A stretch of 64,000 bases of DNA, from assembly GCA_005879255.1 (NCBI GenBank), contig VBKY01000035.1, positions 6,815-70,814 of the forward strand, read 5' to 3'. A program made the position numbers and the translations under genes. The notes under the pieces are model-generated. The model was not told the DNA's origin. It ran no database searches and saw nothing but the letters and a program-made list of their open reading frames with translations. The first letter of the stretch is position 1. Every line of letters begins with the position of its first letter. The stretch is from Deltaproteobacteria bacterium (GTDB lineage: Bacteria; Desulfobacterota_B; Binatia; UBA9968). Below are positions 29,153-36,736 of the stretch, in pieces.

Positions 29153-29368
29153 TCAGAAAGCGGAACAGCCGTGGCTTACGATGCAACGCTCAATAATTCC
29201 CGTCCAGCGATCGTGCCGTACAATCACCAATCCAGTGTCGTCGACCGTTCGAACGTCGTAGCGAAAAAACGTCGCAAGCAATAGCAACAAACCCGCTCCC
29301 CGACACACCGGCGCGCACGGTTCCCGATTCTTAAGCTCAAGCCAAAGGAGCGCAGAGAGACGGACCAT
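29153..29368 (-). CDS. possible small membrane protein
   Basis: From ATG 29368 a 71-residue frame has one hydrophobic helix (GAGLLLLLATFF) followed by RYDVRTVDDTGLVIVRHDRW and a short cysteine-containing end. The post-helix part reads like a small conserved domain. No family is recognised and no ribosome site is strong. The longer frame starting at 30067 is not credible, because its upstream half is a shadow of the HTH pseudogene. Confidence 0.3.
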   Translation of the reverse strand: MVRLSALLWLELKNREPCAPVCRGAGLLLLLATFFRYDVRTVDDTGLVIVRHDRWTGIIERCIVSHGCSAF

Positions 29369-29817
29369 TGGCGCTGGAGATGCCAGCGATCGACGCGAGG
29401 CAAAGCAAATTATTTTGAGAGGAGTAACCAAAATGTTTCGAGTATGGGAACGAAAGAGTACAGATTGGAGTTGAGCGCTCGAAGAGCGATTCAAGATCGT
29501 CGACAGCAAATTGAAGCTTGAGACGCGGCGCCTGGATACGGGTGAGCCGTTACCGTCAAAACGGGTTCGGTTTAATTCGAAGCGCTGGGGAGAATTGGTC
29601 GATGAATCGCACGAGGAATTGCACAGGGAAAAAGAAGTCGTAATCCGTTTGAGCTGCCGATCCCCGGTGTACCCGAGATGGCCGTCCGGTGTTATTATGC
29701 CAGCGAGTTCCTTCTCGTCGCCAGGCGCAATGCATCGACTCTGAAAACGAAAAGGCCGACACATCGGCCACATGACTTCCCTTAGGGCGTCCCCCAAAAG
29801 GGGAGCGGCAGGTCTAG
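29369..29817. other. stretch without a recognised gene
   Basis: These 449 nt inside the element have no frame with a recognisable pattern on either strand. GAGGAGTAACCAAAATG at 29419-29435 looks like a ribosome site and start, but the frame closes after about 14 codons. Confidence 0.4.
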
Positions 29818-30096
29818 TCAACCGCAACCGGGGTCCGTAAAGCCCCGGCAAACCAAAATTGATTGTTGATCGGAAAGCCCAGCCAACTTTCCCGGCGGCT
29901 GAATGGAAGGATCGGAGCATGACTTTCCCGTGACGCCGGCCGATACGACGGACGGGGGTTGGCCGCTGTCTCGCTCCCACTGGTAAACAGTCCCTTGGAG
30001 CACCAACTCGCTGAGCTAATGACGCAGCATTTCGAAACCCGCGCGCACTCGAGCCTGGTAAAACCACGAATCAGGATTTTGAACTTTTCCCGGCAT
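29818..30096 (-). pseudogene. HTH regulator with in-frame TAG
   Basis: ATG 30096 begins MPGKVQNPDSWFYQARVRAG and reaches FEMLRH, then TAG (30018-30016), then LSELVLQGTVYQWERDSGQP, which is the second half of an XRE-like HTH. The resemblance to the STVYQW segment of the 429-residue HTH protein suggests related DNA-binding modules. A single C-to-T change in a Gln codon would explain the stop. Confidence 0.5.
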
Positions 30097-30264
30097 GCTC
30101 TCCCACCGTTCTCTCACATTTTTTGAAAAGGAAGGGGCAGCCGCGGCGTGTGAGAATCTCTGCGGCTTTTCGCTGATCAGGCTAGACCCCTAAAGCACGC
30201 CGTTCATCGTACGGATTCGAAGGAGAAAAGCAAGAAAATTTCGTGTCACCGACCTCGTTTCATG

Positions 30265-30295
30265 TTGCACCTCCTTCGAAAGTTTATGTTATAAT
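30265..30295 (+). promoter_or_regulatory. candidate sigma-70 promoter
   Basis: TTGCAC (30265-30270) and a perfect TATAAT (30290-30295) are separated by 19 nt. The predicted transcription start falls on or next to the ATG at 30303. Confidence 0.5.
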
Positions 30296-30302
30296 TTGCA
30301 CC

Positions 30303-30371
30303 ATGTTTTGGTTCTTTCTCGTGATCGTCGCTATTGCCGTGTTGTGGTTTATTCTTCGGTCGACGGGTTGA
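30303..30371 (+). CDS. possible 22-residue leaderless membrane microprotein
   Basis: The frame MFWFFLVIVAIAVLWFILRS ending in TG-stop is a single hydrophobic helix with one basic residue at the C-terminal side. It lacks a ribosome site but begins about 7 nt after a perfect TATAAT, as expected for leaderless translation. Such very small hydrophobic proteins are known as type I toxins or membrane-protein modulators. Chance is possible at this length. Confidence 0.35.
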   Translation: MFWFFLVIVAIAVLWFILRSTG

Positions 30372-30510
30372 TCATCACTCATCCTCTTCGGTCCACGAAA
30401 AACCGTAAATCTCCGTGCAGCCTTGTTTTCTGCTAACGAGTTTGGAAGCGGCGGTGATTGAACCTCATGTAAATTCGATAAACAATGGTCAGACTCAGTG
30501 GAGCAGAGTT

Positions 30511-30933
30511 TTGAAACTTAAAAGAATCTCGATCCTACTGGTGTTAGTTGTTTCGGTTGGTGCTATATCCCCTCAGCTCTATGCCTCTCTGATAATCCCC
30601 CCACGAGTTCGTTTAACTGGAGTGCTTCTCCCGAATAAAGACCCAAGCCGGAAGGGTTTGCTGGACGATCTTGAAGTCTTTATTGGAAATGAAAAGTCGA
30701 CCTTCGTGTTAGACAAAATGAAGATTGTCGGAAGCGTTGGTCTTAACAGGGCTACCCTTCAACGCCTCTTTCCTCCTGTAATACGTTTTGTTGGTCCCGA
30801 TGACCTTATGCGTCGTTTAAAGAGCCCAAAGATCATGGGTAAGGTTATCACAATTGAGGGTTTGCTCTACACGGGATCGCGGATGCTTTTTCTCACAGAA
30901 GTGGATGACGGCGAAGAAGCTGGCACAAATTAA
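30511..30933 (+). CDS. exported protein, unknown function
   Basis: Starting at TTG 30511, with GGAGCAGAG upstream, the product has 140 residues: a signal peptide (KRISILLVLVVSVGAISPQL) and a beta-rich body (RVRLTGVLLPNKDPSRKG, GKVITIEGLLYTGSRMLFLT). The body could be an OB-like fold. The frame is open to ATG 30415, but the extra residues do not resemble a signal. No family recognised. Confidence 0.6.
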   Translation: MKLKRISILLVLVVSVGAISPQLYASLIIPPRVRLTGVLLPNKDPSRKGLLDDLEVFIGNEKSTFVLDKMKIVGSVGLNRATLQRLFPPVIRFVGPDDLMRRLKSPKIMGKVITIEGLLYTGSRMLFLTEVDDGEEAGTN

Positions 30934-31100
30934 ACTCAAGCCCACGTTCGGGCGAGAGTGAGTCGCTGGCGCGTTCAATCCTCACTTTCGTTCTTCATCT
31001 TCTCAAGCTGGCGGATGTAAAGAATCTGGCTCCCTCTCTTCACACCGGTTGACAAACAATGCCGTGAGAGCATAAAACCGCCCGTCCCAGGAGGTGCTCT

Positions 31101-31543
31101 ATGAAACGACTCGGATTGGCGTTCTTTCTTGTCTTGCTCTTCCCGCTGCAGGCTTTCGCTTTCGGCGAGATCTTCAAAATCGAAACCAGTGGCACGGCGT
31201 ATTGTGGCGATTTCAATGCTGCGGGTTTAACGGGAGTAACAACGTCGATCTTTGGGTTCTGGTGCTAAGCGACACAGAGTTGACCGTTTCTTTTACGGCC
31301 GACTTCGCACCGGGCACGACCTTCCCGATGTTCGGTCACACGTATCTGACGGGAGCTACGGGCGCCGCTTTTGTCGGCGGAATTTTATTTCAAAATGGTG
31401 CGTTCGCGACGATTCAGGGCACGGCAAAATTCGACCGGCGCACCGGCGCCATTGCGAGTCTCAAAGGAACTTTCGTCCAGAGCGGCGTGCTGGATATTGG
31501 TTGCTTTTCTTCTGGAAACTTCACGAGCCAAAAGGTTGCGTGA
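31101..31543 (+). pseudogene. exported beta-rich protein with one frame break
   Basis: ATG 31101 behind AGGAGGTGCT begins a clear signal peptide (KRLGLAFFLVLLFPLQAFAF) and reads on to GDFNAAG. A second frame continues as FNGSNNVDLWVLVLSDTELT and ends CFSSGNFTSQKVA at 31543. A lost base in the GGGTTT stretch near 31217 would join them into about 147 residues. Family unknown; it looks like a small secreted beta-barrel or a surface protein. Confidence 0.6.
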
Positions 31544-31592
31544 ACCCAGCCTTGGTCAAACAAAAGCTTTTACGGGGATAGTATCGGCTGAC

Positions 31593-31853
31593 ATGGCTCG
31601 CCAAGACCACCAAAGCCGCGAAGAACTGGAACGTAGCCGAATCGACCGAGCCCTTGCCGGCCTCGAGGATGCTGTTCGTCGCTGTCGGAATGAAGACGTG
31701 CGATATGGGACGGGAGTTTCGGCGGCGCTTTCTTTCCTGGAGCTCCGCGCTGATGAGAAATGGCCATTTGAGCAGTTCCGAAAAGCGCTTGAGGATCCCG
31801 GGATGGAGGGGACAAAGCCGGAAGCCCGCTGGCAGAGCTCAACGCCTCGCTGA
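31593..31853 (+). CDS. small helical protein
   Basis: From ATG 31593 the 86-residue product is charged and helical (REELERSRIDRALAGLEDAV, GTGVSAALSFLELRADEKWP). Its last 20 residues look out of register. A neighbouring frame gives the more natural end SPLAELNASLNAIKRALR, so a one-base loss near 31797 is possible. Function unknown. Confidence 0.45.
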   Translation: MARQDHQSREELERSRIDRALAGLEDAVRRCRNEDVRYGTGVSAALSFLELRADEKWPFEQFRKALEDPGMEGTKPEARWQSSTPR

Positions 31854-31898
31854 ACGCAATTAAGCGAGCGTTGCGGTAGTGGGGGTATTAGTGTGTTG

Positions 31899-32198
31899 CT
31901 AAGGCGCCACGGAGCCCTTGGCTAAACATTCATTGCAAATCGTAGCTTCACCGGAGATGTAACTAACTGAGAAAAAATTCGTGACTGGCCATTGCGAGCA
32001 GTCCTTTGAGAGATGCCAAGTTTCACCGTTACGGGTTTGTCGGAATCTAATCTCAGTTCCAGCGGCGGTCTCATACAATCTATGTCCCAATGGACATCGA
32101 AAGATATGCAGGGCGATCAAGTCACCACTGGATTCTTCTATCATTTCGCGACGGCACTCCCTGCCGTCTATGATAAAGGCCCAAAGTTTCGCGGCCAT
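31899..32198 (-). CDS. small zinc-ribbon-like protein
   Basis: The 99-residue product ends in TWHLSKDCSQWP ... ATICNECLAKGS. This spacing (WHxxxxCxxWP then CNEC) recurs in short conserved hypothetical proteins of soil bacteria. A single structural zinc with Cys/His ligands is likely. Function unknown. It ends with TAG. Confidence 0.6.
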   Translation of the reverse strand: MAAKLWAFIIDGRECRREMIEESSGDLIALHIFRCPLGHRLYETAAGTEIRFRQTRNGETWHLSKDCSQWPVTNFFSVSYISGEATICNECLAKGSVAP

Positions 32199-32289
32199 AA
32201 TTCAAGGGGTTTGGATTGGAAATCCTACCTCAACGCGGAAGATCACGCTTTGATTTTATCGAGCCGCAAATACGAAACAAGGGGGTTGA

Positions 32290-32580
32290 AAAGGATGAAG
32301 AAAAGCGGGCCGCGTCGCTTTAGCTGAGATGGTCAGCCACGGCAAGGAAAAGCTGGTACTGATCCGGCCATCCAGATTTCGAACCGGAGAGTTATGAGGA
32401 TGAATATCAAAATCGCGTACTCGCGACGATCGACAGCAAGGTCAAGGGGCGCGAAATCACGATCCCGCCGGCCGCGCCGGTGAGAGGCCGCGTCATCGAC
32501 TTAATGACAGCGCTAAAAGAGTGAAAACCGTTCAGCGCGGAATGAAGAGAGCCGACCAGAAGAAACGCCGCAAGGCGTGA
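32290..32580 (+). pseudogene. ku: remnant of Ku (NHEJ DNA end-binding protein)
   Basis: Three frames in order match the C-terminal half of bacterial Ku. VALAEMVSHGKEKLVLIRP is the core strand near the DNA-encircling bridge. DFEPESYEDEYQNRVLATID and KVKGREITIPPAAPVRGRVI then DLMTALKE follow, and VKTVQRGMKRADQKKRRKA is the basic tail. About 50 residues between the first and second segments are deleted, and at least two frame changes exist. The N-terminal half is absent. Ku holds DNA ends for LigD in end joining; no LigD is seen here. Confidence 0.7.
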
Positions 32581-32609
32581 GCAAGTACCGCGGCCTTCGG
32601 CATGGTGGC

Positions 32610-33224
32610 TCACGCGGTCCTGCGCCCAACTCGCACCATCGCCATCAGCCCCAACCCCATCAGCCACCACGACGCAGGCTCGGGGATTTTCTCTGTCACC
32701 GAAGCGAGAAACACGCCGGTCATTTGGCCTGCCGCAAAAGGAATACCAGGGCCGTGGATGACGACTTCATCACCGGCGGAACAGCTCGGGCGGAAGAGAT
32801 CGACATTGGGGACGCTCAGCAAGTTCTCGTCACTCAACGCCGTACCGTAGCAGTCGTGGAGAAAAAATTGCCCGAAGGGGTCGCTGCTAGTGCCGGTGCT
32901 GCCTCTGACGAAATAGAGGTCGGCGATTGGCGTGGGCGCGCGCGAGTCTCCGGTGATGAGATCGTTCTGTATCGAAATCTGCAGTACCGGAAACGAAAGG
33001 TGAAGGGCGCCGACGTCGATCGTCATGCCGTAGGGCACACCCATGAAGAAATAAGTTGTGTAGGCGTAGTTGGCGTCGGGCGTGGCTACCGAGTCGAACG
33101 TATAAGTCCCGCTGAACGGCCCAAACCCAAATGATGCCACGCCGGTAAACCCAAACGTGATCGGGGAGGCGTGAGTCAGCGCGGGCGCGAGTAAAAAAGC
33201 TAGAGCGGCGAGTAGTTGTTTCAT
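32610..33224 (-). CDS. PEP-CTERM sorting-domain protein
   Basis: From ATG 33224 the product has 204 residues: a signal peptide (KQLLAALAFLLAPALTHASP), a beta-rich body with two cysteines, and a C-terminal PEP-CTERM tripartite signal (IPEPASWWLMGLGLMAMVRV then GRR). Exosortase cleaves such signals and anchors or secretes the protein, often with exopolysaccharide. The exosortase must be encoded elsewhere. Being in a mobile element, it may alter the host surface. Confidence 0.85.
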   Translation of the reverse strand: MKQLLAALAFLLAPALTHASPITFGFTGVASFGFGPFSGTYTFDSVATPDANYAYTTYFFMGVPYGMTIDVGALHLSFPVLQISIQNDLITGDSRAPTPIADLYFVRGSTGTSSDPFGQFFLHDCYGTALSDENLLSVPNVDLFRPSCSAGDEVVIHGPGIPFAAGQMTGVFLASVTEKIPEPASWWLMGLGLMAMVRVGRRTA

Positions 33225-33351
33225 GGGCGGGCCTTTCGTTTGTGGGTTGCGTAGCGTTAGTAAAGGGGGGAAGGCTGGTTCTAGTACTCGTGGTGACAGG
33301 GTGTCAAGCACGAATCAGCGCGCTTATCGAGTGTGCTATTACTCCCCCGCC

Positions 33352-33543
33352 ATGATCGACGCTCAGCGCCTTTGGCTCGCCGTCTTAGAGCAGGCCGTTA
33401 TCGACTTGACGCTCGCCGACAACGGCGCGGTTAGCCAGCGCCCGCGGCTTCGATATTTTACTCATCTATGGTTCACTTCGGACAATCACGAACCCGGCTC
33501 ATTTCGCTGGATCTGCGATCATTTGGACCTTGATCCGTCGTGA
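33352..33543 (+). CDS. small conserved element protein
   Basis: The 63-residue frame from ATG 33352 reads MIDAQRLWLAVLEQAVIDLT and ends FRWICDHLDLDPS. A tryptophan-rich short helical protein with an SFxWICDxLxLDP-type ending is common in small mobile elements and phages, function unknown. Upstream codons in this frame belong to the divergent PEP-CTERM region. Confidence 0.6.
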   Translation: MIDAQRLWLAVLEQAVIDLTLADNGAVSQRPRLRYFTHLWFTSDNHEPGSFRWICDHLDLDPS

Positions 33544-33730
33544 CTCCGGCGCCGTCTGTTTGCAATCGTCGACGCTGACCCGGTTTCTAGTCGGCCGCGG
33601 TTCTGGCAAGGCCAAAGCGGATCACCGGCACAAACGGCTTCCACAATTGCCCCAGGATTGACGATCTCGACGTGAGCCTTATCAAACCATTCACCCTTTC
33701 GCCGCCGTGGGGGTTTTCTCAGGTGATCCT

Positions 33731-33880
33731 TTACAGCACCAAGTATTTCCGCATCATGTGTAACCGTTCGTGTGAAGCGCCAGCGAGTTTGGCGCCCATG
33801 AATATGCCGATGATGTAAGCGTACTTTTCCAAGTCCATCGTCAGTTCGACGAGTGACAGCTTCGTTCTTTTTTCAGACAT
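33731..33880 (-). CDS. 49-residue helical protein of the coupled cluster
   Basis: ATG 33880 is preceded by a perfect AGGAGG. The product is helical: KLSLVELTMDLEKYAYIIGI then FMGAKLAGASHERLHMMRKY. The start overlaps the upstream gene's stop by 8 nt. It shares the pattern aromatic-x-x-Gly-x-x-x-Gly with four other members of the cluster (YIIGIFMGAKLAG). Function unknown. Confidence 0.6.
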   Translation of the reverse strand: MSEKRTKLSLVELTMDLEKYAYIIGIFMGAKLAGASHERLHMMRKYLVL

Positions 33881-34025
33881 GGCGCCCTCCTTTCATTAAT
33901 CTGAGATCCAGTCTTTTTACGATTGCCTTTAATTCGCGTACGAGGGTCTGTGCCTTGACGTTCTTATGAGCCGAAACGAGCCTGAGTTTCGTTGGTCGAT
34001 CGGTATACAGCAGCCGCGTGTTCAT
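33873..34025 (-). CDS. 50-residue basic protein of the coupled cluster
   Basis: ATG 34025 overlaps the preceding stop by 4 nt (ATGA) behind GGAGAAC. The product is basic (TRLLYTDRPTKLRLVSAHKN, TLVRELKAIVKRLDLRLMKG). Its stop lies within the start region of the 49-residue gene. Family unknown; nucleic-acid binding is possible from charge alone. Confidence 0.55.
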   Translation of the reverse strand: MNTRLLYTDRPTKLRLVSAHKNVKAQTLVRELKAIVKRLDLRLMKGGRHV

Positions 34026-34204
34026 GGGCGTTCTCCTTTGATAAGCTTGAGTTCTGGGTGGTCATACCGGTGCGGCTTTTTGCCTTTCCTTGCGCACCTG
34101 AGCATCGCGAGCACTTCGCGCTGCGTTTTTGTCAGCTCCTCGGCTGTCATGTTCCTTAACAGCTTTTGCAGTTCGTTCATGTCCAAAAGTTTTACTAGCG
34201 CCAT
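34022..34204 (-). CDS. 60-residue helical/basic protein of the coupled cluster
   Basis: ATG 34204 behind GAGGAAGG starts MALVKLLDMNELQKLLRNMT followed by AEELTKTQREVLAMLRCARK. A longer start at ATG 34342 is open but the extra part is low in pattern. It overlaps the next gene by 4 nt. It may contain a short helix-turn-helix. Function unknown. Confidence 0.55.
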   Translation of the reverse strand: MALVKLLDMNELQKLLRNMTAEELTKTQREVLAMLRCARKGKKPHRYDHPELKLIKGERP

Positions 34205-34393
34205 TTGGGTACCTTCCTCCCTGGCTCTGAGTTGATTTTCAGACCTTAGCCAACAGAGAAGGGCAGGCGGCGCCCGCGGAGCTTGATTTGAGGGAAGGGG
34301 AGACTTACAAAGAAGACTCAGGGGATGGCCGATCACACTCATCGGTTTTTCTCCAGGGGTTGAGAGAGTGACTGCTCTTTCAGCCCCGTTCTT

Positions 34394-34768
34394 TTAGGAA
34401 ATCATTTCGCCGTCTCGGGCGAATCGAATGTCCTCGCTAGTGGATGTTGTCTCTGCGTAGATCGCCGAAAACTTTAGGACCAGGTCTGCTCTGCCAGCGA
34501 TGTGAAGGCCGGCCAAGATTCCCACCGCGTAAGCGGCGTCAGCCTGATCAACCGTTAAGCTGTTCAGCAGAGATTCGCTTAAATTGCGGTTCCTGAGAAT
34601 TTCCCTGTGCTGGTCATCAAGGCGCTTGATGTCCGGGTTTAAGGTTTCCATCGCATCCCACAAGCCATTGGTTTGCGGAGTGCAGTGGCGAAAGTCGAGC
34701 ATCGCCTCAACCACGTTGTCGGCGATCATCTCAGAAACGCGGAGAATTCTTTTTTCGGGGGTTTTCAT
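34394..34768 (-). CDS. 124-residue helical protein of the coupled cluster
   Basis: A fully helical product. The central DQADAAYAVGILAGLHIAG carries the motif shared with its neighbours. It starts by overlapping the preceding stop by 4 nt. Unknown family. The next cluster gene (34204) begins 190 nt further on, the largest gap in the cluster. Confidence 0.6.
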   Translation of the reverse strand: MKTPEKRILRVSEMIADNVVEAMLDFRHCTPQTNGLWDAMETLNPDIKRLDDQHREILRNRNLSESLLNSLTVDQADAAYAVGILAGLHIAGRADLVLKFSAIYAETTSTSEDIRFARDGEMIS

Positions 34769-35151
34769 GACCTGCCTCCCTTCGAGCGCAACGCTTTCCT
34801 TTCGGCAAATCCGCGGCCATCGATTCCGAGCAGCTCGAGTGCCGCCGCGAAACCCAAGTGAAAACCCGCCTGGCCGGCCGCGGTGTTGAGCTCAAGTTGG
34901 ATCTCTGAGTACCGGCCCAACGCTTCCTTGTGTGTTTTTCGTTTCAGTTGTTTATGAAGCTCGGTGTAGAGTTTTGACGAGTCCTTTTCCATCGCGTCGT
35001 ACTCCGGCTCGATCTGGGACAAGAGCTTGCGACGCTCTTCTTCTGGGATTTGTTCGGTCATGAGATTTTCCAAATCTCCGACATCCCAGCCGGTCATTAA
35101 TTTCCGTGCTACGGCTTGCGCTTTTCCTTGATCTCGTGTGGTTACGCTCAT
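34765..35151 (-). CDS. 128-residue helical protein of the coupled cluster
   Basis: Charged and helical, with long amphipathic stretches (KLLSQIEPEYDAMEKDSSKL) and the shared motif in QAGFHLGFAAALELLG. ATG 35151 has AGGAGAAAGACC upstream. The stop overlaps the next start by 4 nt. The AGFHLGFAAALEL segment resembles short helical proteins seen in Firmicutes and phage islands, without known function. Confidence 0.6.
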   Translation of the reverse strand: MSVTTRDQGKAQAVARKLMTGWDVGDLENLMTEQIPEEERRKLLSQIEPEYDAMEKDSSKLYTELHKQLKRKTHKEALGRYSEIQLELNTAAGQAGFHLGFAAALELLGIDGRGFAERKALRSKGGRS

Positions 35152-35201
35152 GGTCTTTCTCCTTTTTGGTTGGTTGGTACCGTGTTAGTATGTCCCGGGT
35201 T

Positions 35202-35480
35202 TCATCTCACGCGGCGGCCGACAGCTACGCCGATGTGGAACTTCACCATCTCCTCGATGATCGTCAGTTCCGCGGCAACGTCGCCTCTCTCACCCCTCTC
35301 AAAGCGCTCCCGAAATTCCGGGTAGCGTGAATCGATCGCAATACGGAGCGCCAGCAGATCGGCCGCTTCGGCTTCATCGTCCAGGTAGTCCAAGATGTAA
35401 TTGGCGAGCGCGCGCGGTTGGAGCGCTTTATCGACGATCCGACGCGAAAAGTTAGGAATTTGCACATCGTCAAAGTTCAT
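35202..35480 (-). CDS. 92-residue acidic protein of the coupled cluster
   Basis: An acidic helical protein (ANYILDYLDDEAEAADLLAL) ending with EEMVKFHIGVAVGRRVR, again the aromatic-x-x-Gly-x-x-x-Gly pattern. The start overlaps the preceding stop by 4 nt. The 50 nt after it contain the ribosome site of the 128-residue gene. Function unknown. Confidence 0.6.
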   Translation of the reverse strand: MNFDDVQIPNFSRRIVDKALQPRALANYILDYLDDEAEAADLLALRIAIDSRYPEFRERFERGERGDVAAELTIIEEMVKFHIGVAVGRRVR

Positions 35481-35848
35481 GGAGTTTTCCTCCCGCGGTT
35501 TGCGAGCAATTGCTCTGCTTCTCGCTGTCGTTCCAGCACCCGACCGAGTCTCACGGCAAGTCTAAAATAGCCCCGGCCGACCGTGCTCCAGTATTCCTCT
35601 ACGACTTCGGTGTACCCTGAAAGCACATCTCGTCCCTTGTCATCCAGGCAGTTTTTGAGCGCGCTCTCGAGTTCATCCCGGCGCGAAAGCTTTTGCTTTT
35701 CAAAATCATCGCCGCATATGCTTTCGGAAAAGCAGCCATGGGGTCGGTTGATAAAAGCTTCAAACAACTCATCTTCGTCGCTGTCGGACATACCGACGAC
35801 AACAGCATCAACGAGTTCTTCCATCCGTCGCTTTTGTGATGCGTTCAT
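35477..35848 (-). CDS. 123-residue acidic protein, first gene of the coupled cluster
   Basis: ATG 35848 follows GGGGAGAAATTT. The product is acidic in the middle (GMSDSDEDELFEAFINR) and ends with VGRGYFRLAVRLGRVLE, a variant of the shared motif. It is the most upstream gene of the seven-gene minus-strand run. Function unknown. Confidence 0.6.
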   Translation of the reverse strand: MNASQKRRMEELVDAVVVGMSDSDEDELFEAFINRPHGCFSESICGDDFEKQKLSRRDELESALKNCLDDKGRDVLSGYTEVVEEYWSTVGRGYFRLAVRLGRVLERQREAEQLLANRGRKTP

Positions 35849-36266
35849 AAAGAAATTTCTCCCCTCTTGGTTTGAGTGGTTGGGATCGATTGCTTGAGGC
35901 GAACGAAGAAGGAGGCGGGCCCCGGATACGGTACGTTTTACGTTTTAAGTAAAGGTCAAATGCAGTGGCGGGATGCAGGGTGCTAGGAGAGAACGCGAGA
36001 AGTGCGTCTCTTTTCACTTCCCCCTTTCGGGGGATTGGCTGCTAGTGCAGCCATAAAGTGGTTTTCGGATCATCCTCTTTGCGAGTCGTGCAGCGCTTTT
36101 GTAACAAATGTTAGCCAACGAAGCAAAGTTTTTTCACCCGTTTGGTCATGGTCTTGGGCCGGGTGCGCCTTTCCTCATCGTTTTTATGATGGCGCGACGG
36201 TTCTAGGCGCCACCTCCAACACCGACGCTTAAGCGGTAAGCAGCAGCCATAAGACTGCTTCTGCAA
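35849..36266. other. upstream region of the coupled cluster
   Basis: These 418 nt hold no protein-like frame. A direct repeat ACGTTTTACGTTTTA lies at about 35933-35947, with TTGACC on the minus strand near 35960, which could be the cluster promoter. The -10 is poor. Confidence 0.35.
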
Positions 36267-36539
36267 TCAGATACCCCCCGCCGTGGGCATTTGGTCGTCA
36301 ATTTTCGCTAATCTCGCAGCGGTGGCCTTTTTCAGCGCCGCCTTCTTTGACTCGCTCGATTGGCGATTGCCCTTGTAGAGTCGATGCCCCGGCCGGTCCT
36401 GTGGCGGTACATACGCCTTAACCCCTGCGTCGATTCGCCGATTGCGCTCGTCTCGCTCGTCGCAACAGTGTAGGCAGATACCGCAACGCCGATCGGTCTT
36501 GCGGCCGCACTTCCATCGGAAAAGTTTTACTCTAGCCAT
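36267..36539 (-). CDS. basic zinc-cluster protein
   Basis: From ATG 36539 the 90-residue product begins RVKLFRWKCGRKTDRRCGIC then LHCCDERDERNRRID, with five cysteines in 20 residues, typical of a small zinc knuckle. The remainder is Lys/Arg/Ala-rich. DNA or RNA binding is likely. It is the gene closest to attR, and its function is unknown. Confidence 0.55.
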   Translation of the reverse strand: MARVKLFRWKCGRKTDRRCGICLHCCDERDERNRRIDAGVKAYVPPQDRPGHRLYKGNRQSSESKKAALKKATAARLAKIDDQMPTAGGI

Positions 36540-36615
36540 CGCTACCTCCAAACGCCACTTCAACCATCACGTCTCATGAGCCCATGGTTGCGGTTCGCGA
36601 TACGGTCGCTGTACA

Positions 36616-36632
36616 GAAAAGTGGGCGAAAAC
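36616..36632 (+). repeat. putative integrase arm site near attR
   Basis: GAAAAGTGGGCGAAAAC matches 20694-20710 with one difference and lies 104 nt inside the right att core. Confidence 0.5.
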
Positions 36633-36736
36633 TGCGGGACAGGTGAGGGTAAGACTGAGATGGAAGCGGGGTAGGGGAGTCTGAGTATTTCGCCCTATTG
36701 TGCCCCGTGGGGCATCATTGCGGGTTTGTACAGTGA

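Noticed and set aside
26779..30018. Amber (TAG) recoding in the element
   Set aside because: At least four element genes, including higA and higB, end naturally at TAG.
29153..30067. 304-residue minus-strand frame
   Set aside because: Its first two-thirds are a shadow of the HTH pseudogene and non-coding sequence; only the last 71 residues read like a possible protein.
20586..36736. Element as a complete prophage or conjugative element
   Set aside because: No terminase, portal, capsid, tail, relaxase or T4SS-like protein was recognised in any frame.
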